The position numbers and the translations under genes were made by a program. Positions 16,902-23,379 of a DNA stretch of 45,616 nucleotides are shown here, one piece after another. Numbering within the stretch: the first letter of the stretch is position 1; each line of letters opens with the position of its first letter. The stretch comes from Syntrophobacteraceae bacterium (GTDB taxonomy: Bacteria > Desulfobacterota > Syntrophobacteria > Syntrophobacterales > Syntrophobacteraceae), in the NCBI GenBank assembly GCA_031292195.1, contig JARLHP010000120.1, positions 1-45,616 of the forward strand. The letters are read 5' to 3'. The notes under the pieces are model-generated. The model saw nothing but the letters and a program-made list of their open reading frames with translations, searched no databases and was not told where the DNA came from.

Positions 16902-18707
16902 TCAATTCCTGCTTACCGCTTCGGTAGCCTTCATTTCCAAAAACTCCCAGCGGCGGTATGACTCATCGAGTTGCTCTTCGACGGATTTCAGCCTGGCCAG
17001 TTCACTCGCCGCCCCGGCGCCGTTTTTTCGGTAAAATTCCGGGTCGGACATGGAGCGGTAAAGCTCCTCCTTTTCCGCTTCCAGGGTTTCGATCGCTTCC
17101 GGCAGTGCTTCCAATTCCCGTTGTTCCTTGAAGCTGAGCCCCGGTTTGGGGGCGCGTTTCGGCCGCTGAGTCTCCGGTTTGACCGCGGGCCGGGCAGCCT
17201 CGGGCCGAACCTCCGGTTGCCGTTGGCGCACCCAGTCGTCGTAGCCGCCTACGTACTCCCCTACCCTCCCTTCGCCCTCCAGCGCCAGAGTACTGGTAAC
17301 CACATTGTTTATAAACGTCCGGTCGTGGCTTACCAGGAGCAGCGTGCCGGGGTAATCCAGAAGCAGATCTTCCAGAAGTTCGAGCGTTTCGAGATCCAGG
17401 TCGTTTGTCGGCTCATCGAGCACCAGCAGGTTGGAGGGCTGGGTGAACATGCACGCCAGCAAAAGCCGGTTGCGCTCGCCTCCGGAAAGCGATCTGACAG
17501 GGGTCCTGGCGCGTTCCGGGGAAAACAGGAAATCCCCCAGGTAACCGATTATGTGCTTGGGTTTGCCGTTGAACAGGATGGTGTCGTTTCCGCCCCCCAC
17601 ATTTTCGGCCACCGATTTGTTTTCATCCAGTTGGGCCCGCAGTTGATCGAAGTAGGCTATTTCCAGGTTCACGCCCAACCGCACCGTTCCCTTCGCCGGG
17701 GGAAGCTCTCCCAGAAGAACGCGCAGCAGGGTCGTTTTTCCCGAGCCGTTCGGGCCTATGATGCCGATCTTGTCGCCGCGCATAATCAGGGTCGAGAAGT
17801 CCTCGATAACGGGCTTTTTCTCGTAGCCGTAACTGAGCGCTTCGGCCTCGATCACCAGCTTGCCGGAGTTGCCCGCATCCTGGGTTTTCATCCGAACGGA
17901 GCCTATCAGCTCCCGGCGGGCCTGCCTTTCCGCGCGCATCTTTTCGAGTTCTCTTACCCGCCCCTCATTGCGTGTTCGTCTCGCCTTTATGCCCTTTCGA
18001 ATCCACGCTTCTTCGCGAGCCAGCTTATCGTCGAAGCGTTTGCGATGGCCGGCTTCGGCGGCAAGAACGGCCTGCTTGCGCAACTGGAAGGTCTCATAAT
18101 CGCACGACCAGTCTATGAGGCTTCCTCGATCCAGTTCAACGGTGCGCGTCGCCACTTTCTTGAGAAAGCTCCTGTCGTGGGTGACCAGGAGCAGTCCGCC
18201 CTCGAATCGACTCAAGAAATCTTCCATCCAGGCGATGGCGCCGATATCCAGGTGGTTGGTAGGTTCATCGAGCAACAGCACATCGGGTTCACTCACCAGG
18301 GTCCGTGCCAGCATTACCCTGCGTTTCATGCCCGCGGACAGATTTTCATACCGCTCCTTGCCATCGAGTTCCATGCGCGTGAGGGTTTTCTCCGCCTGAT
18401 TGGTCCGGCGCCAGCCCTCCACAACCGCCCCCTCCAAGCCCGCGGCCACTATCTCCGCTACGCTCCCCTGCCCCGCCTCCGGGATCTCCTGGGGCAGAAA
18501 AGAAACCCGAACCCCCTGCATGGTGGTAATCTCACCCTCGTCCGGAACAATGTCGCTGTTTAAAAGACGCATCAGTGTGGACTTGCCGGTCCCGTTTCGC
18601 CCCAGGAGACAAACTCGTTCCCCACGCTCCATATTGAAGTTTACGTGGTCGAGCAGCAAAGACCCCCCGAAGCCGATGCACACATCCCGCATACCTATCA
18701 GCGCCAT
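16902..18707 (-). CDS. uup: ABC-F family ATPase Uup
   Basis: A 601-residue soluble protein with two ABC ATPase domains in one chain and no membrane domain, the ABC-F layout. Domain 1 has Walker A GRNGTGKS and Walker B LLLDEPTNHLD. Domain 2 has GPNGSGKTT, the signature LSGGERNRLLLA and LVLDEPTNDLD. A charged linker joins them (about residues 230-300), and the last 80 residues form the coiled-coil typical of Uup. ABC-F proteins act on the ribosome; Uup also influences branched DNA intermediates and precise transposon excision. The ATG at 18707 is chosen over an upstream TTG at 18743, since the sequence matches the family from MALIGMRDV onward. It is divergent from the selenopeptide locus. Confidence 0.93.
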   Translation of the reverse strand: MALIGMRDVCIGFGGSLLLDHVNFNMERGERVCLLGRNGTGKSTLMRLLNSDIVPDEGEITTMQGVRVSFLPQEIPEAGQGSVAEIVAAGLEGAVVEGWRRTNQAEKTLTRMELDGKERYENLSAGMKRRVMLARTLVSEPDVLLLDEPTNHLDIGAIAWMEDFLSRFEGGLLLVTHDRSFLKKVATRTVELDRGSLIDWSCDYETFQLRKQAVLAAEAGHRKRFDDKLAREEAWIRKGIKARRTRNEGRVRELEKMRAERQARRELIGSVRMKTQDAGNSGKLVIEAEALSYGYEKKPVIEDFSTLIMRGDKIGIIGPNGSGKTTLLRVLLGELPPAKGTVRLGVNLEIAYFDQLRAQLDENKSVAENVGGGNDTILFNGKPKHIIGYLGDFLFSPERARTPVRSLSGGERNRLLLACMFTQPSNLLVLDEPTNDLDLETLELLEDLLLDYPGTLLLVSHDRTFINNVVTSTLALEGEGRVGEYVGGYDDWVRQRQPEVRPEAARPAVKPETQRPKRAPKPGLSFKEQRELEALPEAIETLEAEKEELYRSMSDPEFYRKNGAGAASELARLKSVEEQLDESYRRWEFLEMKATEAVSRN

Positions 18708-18888
18708 ACCGATCCCGTTTTCCTTCCCGGTTAAATTAATCAACTCTTCACGGCCTTAATGATAACCGGACGCCGGTCGAAAGTGGCCTATATATCATAA
18801 GCGGGAAATATTGTTTGGGCTTTGTGGGTGCTTCGTGTCCTTCTTGTCCTTCGTGCTCTCCGTGGATCCCGCCTTTTGCCCTTAGCCG

Positions 18889-18917
18889 TTGACACGCCCA
18901 GCCCACGGCAATATATT
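18889..18917 (+). promoter_or_regulatory. Sigma-70 promoter of the selenopeptide locus
   Basis: A perfect TTGACA (18889-18894), a 17-nt spacer and TATATT (18912-18917). The predicted start is near 18924, about 44 nt before the peptide ATG. Nothing else lies between, so this promoter serves the peptide gene and probably the maturase. Confidence 0.75.
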
Positions 18918-18967
18918 CCCTTGTCGGCGGATGGGGATGAAGTTCACTATCCCTGAGGAACAAAACT

Positions 18968-19225
18968 ATGGACATAATAGATGTGAAGAAGGTCCTGGCA
19001 GGATTATGCGTTGCCACTCTGGTGTCGGGCGCCGCGATTTCCATGGCGCAATCGCCGCGGGATGGCAACCTGATCCTGGCGAGCTGAAGCAGTTGAAGCG
19101 GAGCTAAAAAAGGCGCCGGGAGCGCCTTAAAACAAAAGAAAAAGAGTCCGAAAAAACCGGGAACGGCAGGGCCAAAAGAAAACCGGCCTGTTCCTCCGAG
19201 CAACGAGGGATCCAACAGAGGTTAA
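18968..19225 (+). CDS. sbtA: SbtA-type selenocysteine-containing RiPP precursor (two in-frame UGA)
   Basis: Read conventionally this is a 39-codon stub, so automatic callers miss it. Decoding UGA at 19085-19087 and 19094-19096 as selenocysteine gives 85 residues to a TAA at 19223. The leader has DVKKVLAGLCVATL (residues 5-18), two Lys before a hydrophobic stretch. The core is ASUSSUSGAKK, with Sec40 and Sec43 each flanked by Ser, followed by a Lys/Pro-rich tail. A GAGGAA RBS lies 7 nt before the ATG and a near-consensus promoter precedes it. A hairpin follows the second UGA, and the SbtM maturase starts 48 nt after the stop. From memory, this matches the family named SbtA thio(seleno)oxazole RiPP precursor. 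Two chance nonsense mutations would be the alternative, but the frame stays open for 42 codons after the second UGA. Confidence 0.85.
19110..19128 (+). promoter_or_regulatory. Candidate bacterial SECIS hairpin inside sbtA
   Basis: A 7-bp stem (AAGGCGC / GCGCCTT) closes a 5-nt loop CGGGA. It starts 13 nt after the second UGA, and its loop lies about 20-34 nt after the two UGAs. This is the position expected of a bacterial selenocysteine insertion element read by SelB, and the loop contains the GG typical of such elements. One hairpin may serve both codons. This is a fold by eye, not a computed or tested structure. Confidence 0.55.
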
Positions 19226-19273
19226 GAATCAGGTTGGCTGGATACCCCCCTCCGCCGATTCAAAGGACCCGAC

Positions 19274-20848
19274 ATGAACAGGGTTTTCAAAGCTTCAAAA
19301 GCGCACATGGGCCATGAGGCATGGGAAACCCTCCTTGCCCTGACCCCCTCGATTCCGGACTTTCCAGACCTGTTGGAACACCAAACCGAAGCTCTTGGCT
19401 TGCCCGCCTACCTGCCCGAACTTGCCCGTCTTGAGTGGACCGTGCACGAAGCGAAGGCTTCGGCCCGGCGAAGCCGTACCGCCCAACCCGAAAGCCGGAT
19501 AGCCGTAAATCCAACCCTGTCCATGCTCCGTTGCTCGTGGAAAGGCCTCCCTGCCCTTCTAAACTCAAAGGGCCGCCGGCCGGCGCCAAATCCGGAAAAA
19601 GGCGAGGAGTTGGTGCTCCTGTTTCGGCATCCGTCAGGCGGAAAATTGAGAGTTCTCTCCCCGCTGGCCGAAGACCTCCTGGTCCTCAAGATGACCGTTG
19701 AAAAAATCACGCCCGCAGAAGCCGCCGCCGAGGGCGGTGCATCGGTCCACGCCATCCAAGAGGCTATCGAACGGGTGATCGGAAAAGGACTTGTCCTTGC
19801 GCCGGCCTCCAAAATCCGGCGCGATCGCTCCGCGTTTTCAGCCGGCGCGCAAATAGATGACGTTTCGGCTTTTACCCTCCAGTGGCACATGACCCAAGCC
19901 TGCGACCTCCATTGCAGGCATTGCTACGACCGGGGCGATAGAGAGCCGATGGATTTACCGCGGGCGCTTTCTCTCCTGGACGATTTTGGCAGATTCTGTG
20001 AAGACCGTCACGTAAAGGGGCAGATATCCTTTACCGGGGGCAACCCTTTTCTCCATCCTCACTTCCCGGCTCTTTACCGGGCTGCCGCGGATCGGGGCTT
20101 CAACGCCGCGATCCTAGGGAATCCCACATCGGTTGAAAGACTCGAGGAACTGATCGCCATTCGCCGTCCGGAGTTTTTCCAGGTGAGCCTGGAGGGCCTG
20201 CCCGACCACAACGACTGGGTCCGCGGGCCGGGGCACTTCAGCCGGACTATGCGCTTTCTCGACCTGCTCCGCGAACTCGGCGTCTATTCCATGGTCATGC
20301 TGACCCTCACAAAGCATAACATTGCCCAGGTGCTTCCCCTTGCGGACAGGCTCGCGAACAAGGCCGACCTGTTCACTTTCAACCGCCTCTCTTTGATGGG
20401 GGAAGGCGCGAATCTCGAACTCCCCACAAAGGAAGAATACATAAAATTCTTACACCAATACAATGATGCCGCCTCCCATAATCCCATGCTGGGTCTTAAG
20501 GATAACCTGCTGAACACGGTTCGCTTCAAAGAAGGTTTGGATCTGTCCGGCGGCTGCTCCGGGTATGGCTGCGGGGCCGCTTTTAACTTCATGGCGGTCT
20601 TACCCGATGGCGAGGTCCATGCCTGCCGCAAATTTCACTCGCCCATCGGCAACCTGGTCCGCGACTCCATCTCGGCTGTCTACGACTCCGAAGCGGCCCA
20701 ACGCTACCGCGCCGGCTGCAGTGCCTGCGGCTTGTGTGCGATCAGACACGTCTGTGGAGGATGCCTTGCAACGGCCCGCAGCTTTGGACTGGACCCCTTT
20801 AAAGACAAAGACCCCTACTGTTTCATCGATTTGATCAGTCCAGATTGA
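19274..20848 (+). CDS. sbtM: Radical SAM/SPASM peptide maturase, SbtM type
   Basis: A 524-residue radical SAM enzyme. The [4Fe-4S]-SAM motif is C210-x3-C214-x2-C217 (TQACDLHCRHCYD). An N-terminal region of about 200 residues is without a clear motif and may bind the leader peptide. The C-terminal SPASM-like region carries clustered cysteines (SGGCSGYGCG at about 425-434, CSACGLCAIRHVCGGC at about 480-495, and a final PYC) for auxiliary Fe-S clusters. From memory it matches the family named thio(seleno)oxazole modification radical SAM maturase SbtM. It follows sbtA by 48 nt with AAAGGA 6 nt before its ATG, so the precursor and its enzyme form one unit. The chemistry at Sec40/Sec43 is inference. 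No transporter, protease or sel gene is adjacent. Confidence 0.9.
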   Translation: MNRVFKASKAHMGHEAWETLLALTPSIPDFPDLLEHQTEALGLPAYLPELARLEWTVHEAKASARRSRTAQPESRIAVNPTLSMLRCSWKGLPALLNSKGRRPAPNPEKGEELVLLFRHPSGGKLRVLSPLAEDLLVLKMTVEKITPAEAAAEGGASVHAIQEAIERVIGKGLVLAPASKIRRDRSAFSAGAQIDDVSAFTLQWHMTQACDLHCRHCYDRGDREPMDLPRALSLLDDFGRFCEDRHVKGQISFTGGNPFLHPHFPALYRAAADRGFNAAILGNPTSVERLEELIAIRRPEFFQVSLEGLPDHNDWVRGPGHFSRTMRFLDLLRELGVYSMVMLTLTKHNIAQVLPLADRLANKADLFTFNRLSLMGEGANLELPTKEEYIKFLHQYNDAASHNPMLGLKDNLLNTVRFKEGLDLSGGCSGYGCGAAFNFMAVLPDGEVHACRKFHSPIGNLVRDSISAVYDSEAAQRYRAGCSACGLCAIRHVCGGCLATARSFGLDPFKDKDPYCFIDLISPD

Positions 20849-20879
20849 ACCGAATGAAAAGAGATAAAAAGAGATAAAA

Positions 20880-20904
20880 GAGCGGGGAAGCGTCTGCCCC
20901 GCTC
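20880..20904 (+). terminator. Hairpin terminator after sbtM
   Basis: Arms GAGCGGGG and CCCCGCTC around a 9-nt loop, 31 nt after the sbtM stop. A C-rich run follows instead of T's. It is well placed to end the selenopeptide transcript. Confidence 0.55.
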
Positions 20905-20917
20905 CCCCCCCGGGATT

Positions 20918-20946
20918 CGTCCATACGCGCTGCGCGCGTGTGGACG
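20918..20946. terminator. Second hairpin between sbtM and hicB
   Basis: Arms CGTCCATACGCGC and GCGCGTGTGGACG (12 of 13 pairs) around a 3-nt loop. It lies between two convergent transcripts (sbtM and the hic pair) and may act as a bidirectional block, or be a repeat remnant. Confidence 0.45.
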
Positions 20947-20988
20947 AGCGCTCGGCGATTTCTGCGCCAGGCCGCCGACCGTCCCTTG

Positions 20989-21204
20989 TCACGCAGCATC
21001 CACGTTAACGTATTCGCTAACTGATGATGGCATTGGAACAGGTTCGCCGGCCCCTTTCAGCCCCTCTATATGCAGCTCGATCGCTTCTCTTATCAATCCG
21101 AGGACTTCCTCCCGACTTTGTCCGACGGCAATGCATCCCGGGAGATCCGGAACGTGAGCGCCATAGCTTGCCACACCCTTTTCAATGACCACCATATATT
21201 TCAT
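20989..21204 (-). CDS. hicB: HicB family antitoxin
   Basis: A 71-residue HicB-type antitoxin. It has the characteristic N-terminal partial RNase H-like fold: MKYMVVIEKG, then YGAHVPDLPGCIAVGQS and EEVLGLIREAIELHIE. It neutralises HicA, an mRNA-cleaving toxin, and usually represses the pair's promoter. It appears to lack a separate C-terminal DNA-binding domain (71 residues is a short HicB). RBS GGAGG lies 6 nt before the ATG at 21204. It is the downstream gene of the pair; its partner hicA, 13 nt upstream, has a nonsense codon. Confidence 0.85.
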   Translation of the reverse strand: MKYMVVIEKGVASYGAHVPDLPGCIAVGQSREEVLGLIREAIELHIEGLKGAGEPVPMPSSVSEYVNVDAA

Positions 21205-21217
21205 ATTTTTCCTCCAG

Positions 21218-21403
21218 TCACTTCAGGCCGGCCAGTTTCAAAATGCTCGCCAATGTTCCCGGCGGAATATCAACATTTGCATTGCCTGCCACCGTTATTG
21301 TGCCAGGTTTTGAATCGTGCCGAAACTACCGATGGCTGCCACTCATGCGCACCTGCCGCCATCCGTCCGCTTCGATCATTTTGATAAGGTCCCTGATCTT
21401 CAT
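21218..21403 (-). pseudogene. hicA: HicA toxin gene with an in-frame amber codon
   Basis: Read through, the 61-codon frame is a standard HicA double-stranded-RNA-binding-like mRNA interferase. It has IRDLIKMIEADGW, the catalytic GSH motif with His24, then FRHDSKPGTITV and a closing ILKLAGLK. Codon 26 (21326-21328) is TAG where the family has Gln (GSHRQFRH), a single C-to-T change. Translation would end two residues after His24, so no toxin is expected. The antitoxin behind it is intact. Pyrrolysine readthrough is conceivable in a few Desulfobacterota but has no support here. Confidence 0.85.
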
Positions 21404-21686
21404 GAATCGAATTCATTCCTAGTATTACGTCCCTTAAGTTACATGATATTAGAATTGACCGTGAATGTAGGTTGGGCTGAGCATAGCGATGCCCAACATG
21501 GGACGTGGAAATATCATCGAATTTACGGGACGCGCCACTAGTCGCGCTGGGGTGGAATCTGTTTTAAGGACAACATACATCTGACTCTGTACACAATCAA
21601 GGGTGACAACCGCCGTGCGGGGTTCGCAGACAACTAACTGACCAGCCCAAGAGGTTGATTCCATTTAAGTCAATGGCCCATATCTA
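21404..21686. other. Gap between hicA and vapC
   Basis: The full gap is about 360 bp (21404-21762) and AT-richer than its surroundings. It holds a small hairpin GTTGGGC...GCCCAAC at 21471-21497 and, at its far side, a single end of the fold-back repeat (21687-21708). No gene is visible. Short frames here have no RBS. Confidence 0.45.
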
Positions 21687-21708
21687 CTTGAACGCAACCC
21701 GGTATGAG
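21687..21708. repeat. Solo right end of the fold-back repeat, copy D
   Basis: CTTGAACGCAACC followed by GGTATGAG matches the terminal inverted repeat of copies A, B and C, but no other end lies nearby. It is either a deletion remnant or a degenerate copy. Confidence 0.55.
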
Positions 21709-21762
21709 TAGGTGGATAATAAGGTTCGTTGTGCGGTCAAGTTTATTGCTTAGAATTGCTCA

Positions 21763-22185
21763 TCAAACGGGACACAAAAACTCTATCTTCACTGAAGGCA
21801 GCCTATTTCTGATGATTTCAAAATGCCCCCTGTCCTCCGTATATAATGTGGCCCCAACGGACAGCGCCATAAAGGCAATGAAAACATCATTGAGAAACGC
21901 CGCCCTCTGGATCAGCGTACCGTATTGCCCGGGCAGCTCTGAGATGAATCGTCCAATGTCAACGTAGTGTTCCCGGCGAGTAGTGATCACGCGACCGGTT
22001 GACACGTACGCGCTCAGGTTCCTGTCTAGAAACCTCTCAGCCTCCCTGCTCTTCGCCCCGGCATACAACTCCATCAGTACTATGCCGGAAAGATACTTGA
22101 CCGTTCCCCGCCTCTCGAGTTCCTCTTTGTGCGAGCCGTTTCTTATATAGGAGATGTAAATATTGGTATCGAACATTACCTTCAT
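21763..22185 (-). CDS. vapC: PIN domain toxin, VapC type
   Basis: A 140-residue PIN-domain ribonuclease. It opens with MKVMFDTNIYISYI (Asp6 is the first metal ligand). The second acidic residue is in VLMELYAGAKS, and the third acidic cluster is in LNDVFIAFMALSVGATLYTEDRGHF. VapC proteins cleave specific tRNA or rRNA sites using Mg2+. The ATG at 22185 overlaps the TGA of the antitoxin gene by 4 bp (ATGA), the usual coupled order of antitoxin first, toxin second. The length is normal and the frame intact, so the toxin is probably functional. Confidence 0.88.
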   Translation of the reverse strand: MKVMFDTNIYISYIRNGSHKEELERRGTVKYLSGIVLMELYAGAKSREAERFLDRNLSAYVSTGRVITTRREHYVDIGRFISELPGQYGTLIQRAAFLNDVFIAFMALSVGATLYTEDRGHFEIIRNRLPSVKIEFLCPV

Positions 22186-22376
22186 TCAAAAACACTCTCA
22201 ATGACAGTTCCCGCTTCTCTCATTCTCCTGTGGGCTTTGATGATCTCGTCGTCAACAAGCGCCATCTCCAGGGCTTTATTCACTGCCTCTTTTTCAGTAC
22301 GCACCCCGAAAATCACACGCAGCCTGTCGATATACTCCTGGTTCATTTCCATTGTCTTTTTCACCATCTCGGCCAT
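22182..22376 (-). CDS. vapB: VapB-type antitoxin
   Basis: A 64-residue protein with a ribbon-helix-helix-like N-terminal half (TMEMNQEYIDRLRVIFGV, then TEKEAVNKALEMAL) and an acidic-to-charged C-terminal tail (DDEIIKAHRRMREAG) that would wrap the VapC active site. The gene overlaps vapC by 4 bp, and the pair presumably autorepresses a promoter upstream on the minus strand. The family assignment rests on size, fold pattern and the position before a PIN toxin, not on a strong motif. Confidence 0.8.
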   Translation of the reverse strand: MAEMVKKTMEMNQEYIDRLRVIFGVRTEKEAVNKALEMALVDDEIIKAHRRMREAGTVIESVFE

Positions 22377-22508
22377 AATTTATCCCCTTGGTTGCAGCCA
22401 TATACTTTCCAGTATTATATGGTTTCCATGGCTCGATGACAATCCATTCCCGCCAGTTTGTTCCGCCCTGAACACGGAGACATGAATTGCATCCCGGGCG
22501 ACCGCCCT

Positions 22509-22550
22509 GGGGGATACTGCGAGAACCAGGACCATGTGGGAGGGGTCGGG
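22509..22550. repeat. Direct repeat 1 flanking the parE module
   Basis: GGGGGATACT is followed by GGACCATGTGGGAGGGGTCG. The same two blocks recur in the same orientation at 23271-23311. Together they bracket the parE/antitoxin pair. Confidence 0.6.
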
Positions 22551-22594
22551 CATTAAATCCACACCGCGAATTTGCCTGCCGACATCCAGACAGC

Positions 22595-22900
22595 CTAATG
22601 GAAATCTTCTTGCACGGGATCATCAGGCAATGAACGCGCGCAATGGACAACGGCAATCACGTCTATTTGATCCTGCTTTATCCGGTAAATGATTCGGTAT
22701 GGCGCTTCAATGATTTCCGGGATGTCCTCGGCATCATACTGCGGGACTTTACGGCCTGAAAAAGAATAATCGGCGATTTGTTCGGAACGGCGGGTGAGCT
22801 TGTCAATAAGGCCTTTGGCGTATAACGGGGAATTGATGGCGATGTGTTCATATATGCCGACAAGGTGGTCAATGGCATTTCGGGTCCAGTGCACCTTCAT
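22595..22900 (-). CDS. parE: RelE/ParE family toxin
   Basis: A 101-residue toxin of the RelE/ParE superfamily with the usual beta-alpha-alpha-beta pattern. The N-terminus is MKVHWTRNAIDHLVGIYEHI, the helix ends in the SFSGRKVPQYD turn, and the final strands are IIEAPYRIIYRI and QIDVIAVVHCARSLP. ParE relatives poison DNA gyrase and RelE relatives cut mRNA on the ribosome; sequence alone leans to ParE. The ATG at 22900 overlaps the antitoxin TGA by 4 bp. A longer frame to 23020 lies inside the antitoxin gene and is rejected. Confidence 0.88.
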   Translation of the reverse strand: MKVHWTRNAIDHLVGIYEHIAINSPLYAKGLIDKLTRRSEQIADYSFSGRKVPQYDAEDIPEIIEAPYRIIYRIKQDQIDVIAVVHCARSLPDDPVQEDFH

Positions 22901-23085
22901 TCCGGCAATCCGAACCTTCGGCGAACCTCCTTCACATCCACCGTCCTGCCTTGATCGCTGTCTCCAAGGCCTGCTTCGACGGCTTGCCGGACATAGATTT
23001 GGTAGATAAGGTCTTCCCACGTCGCTGAATCCGGCAGGTTTTCAAGCAACCGGCGCGCTTGCTCTTTAATCCCTTCGGTTTCCAT
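22897..23085 (-). CDS. Antitoxin of the ParE module
   Basis: A 62-residue small helical protein. Its core, LLENLPDSATWEDLIYQIYVRQAVEAGL, quoted here as LPDSATWEDLIYQIYVRQ, is followed by a short VDVKEVRRRFGLPE tail. This sequence pattern is very common in antitoxins that precede ParE-like toxins in Desulfobacterota and cyanobacteria (from memory). GGAG lies about 9 nt before the ATG at 23085; the frame opens further upstream to 23202, but that part has no RBS and no family resemblance. Confidence 0.82.
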   Translation of the reverse strand: METEGIKEQARRLLENLPDSATWEDLIYQIYVRQAVEAGLGDSDQGRTVDVKEVRRRFGLPE

Positions 23086-23270
23086 TTTTTCTGTCTCCGT
23101 AAAATTTCCGTAAGCACCACAGCTCAAACTCTGATTAATAATATAGCAAAAGTGCCGCTGAAAGCAATTTTTCCTAATCTGGCTTCCGATGGCTGCGCCC
23201 ACCGGAGGGATACTACGAGGTTGAGACCACGTAGGATGCCGCAGGCAGGCGATTCCACACTACATCCCCC

Positions 23271-23311
23271 GGGGGATACTCCATGATCGGGGACCATGTG
23301 GGAGGGGTCGG
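23271..23311. repeat. Direct repeat 2 flanking the parE module
   Basis: The second copy of GGGGGATACT plus GGACCATGTGGGAGGGGTCG; compare 22509-22550. It lies in the 294-bp gap between the antitoxin gene and the 3' end of the second histidine kinase, in which I see no gene. Confidence 0.6.
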
Positions 23312-23379
23312 AGGGGCAATTAGCACACTGGGAAAGTCGGTTGATTGCGCCTGCTCCGATAAGGCCACGGAAACAGTTA

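Noticed and set aside
16971..18563. Plus-strand frame of 530 codons opposite uup
   Set aside because: Antisense shadow of the ABC-F gene; composition and lack of motifs are typical of reverse-frame artefacts.
19085..19096. Reading the two UGAs in sbtA as ordinary nonsense mutations of a dead gene
   Set aside because: Promoter, RBS, matched Ser contexts, a following hairpin, 42 further open codons and an adjacent cognate maturase together favour recoding.
21326..21328. Amber codon in hicA as pyrrolysine
   Set aside because: Single TAG at a position that is Gln in the family; no Pyl genes are seen and the protein family has no such use.
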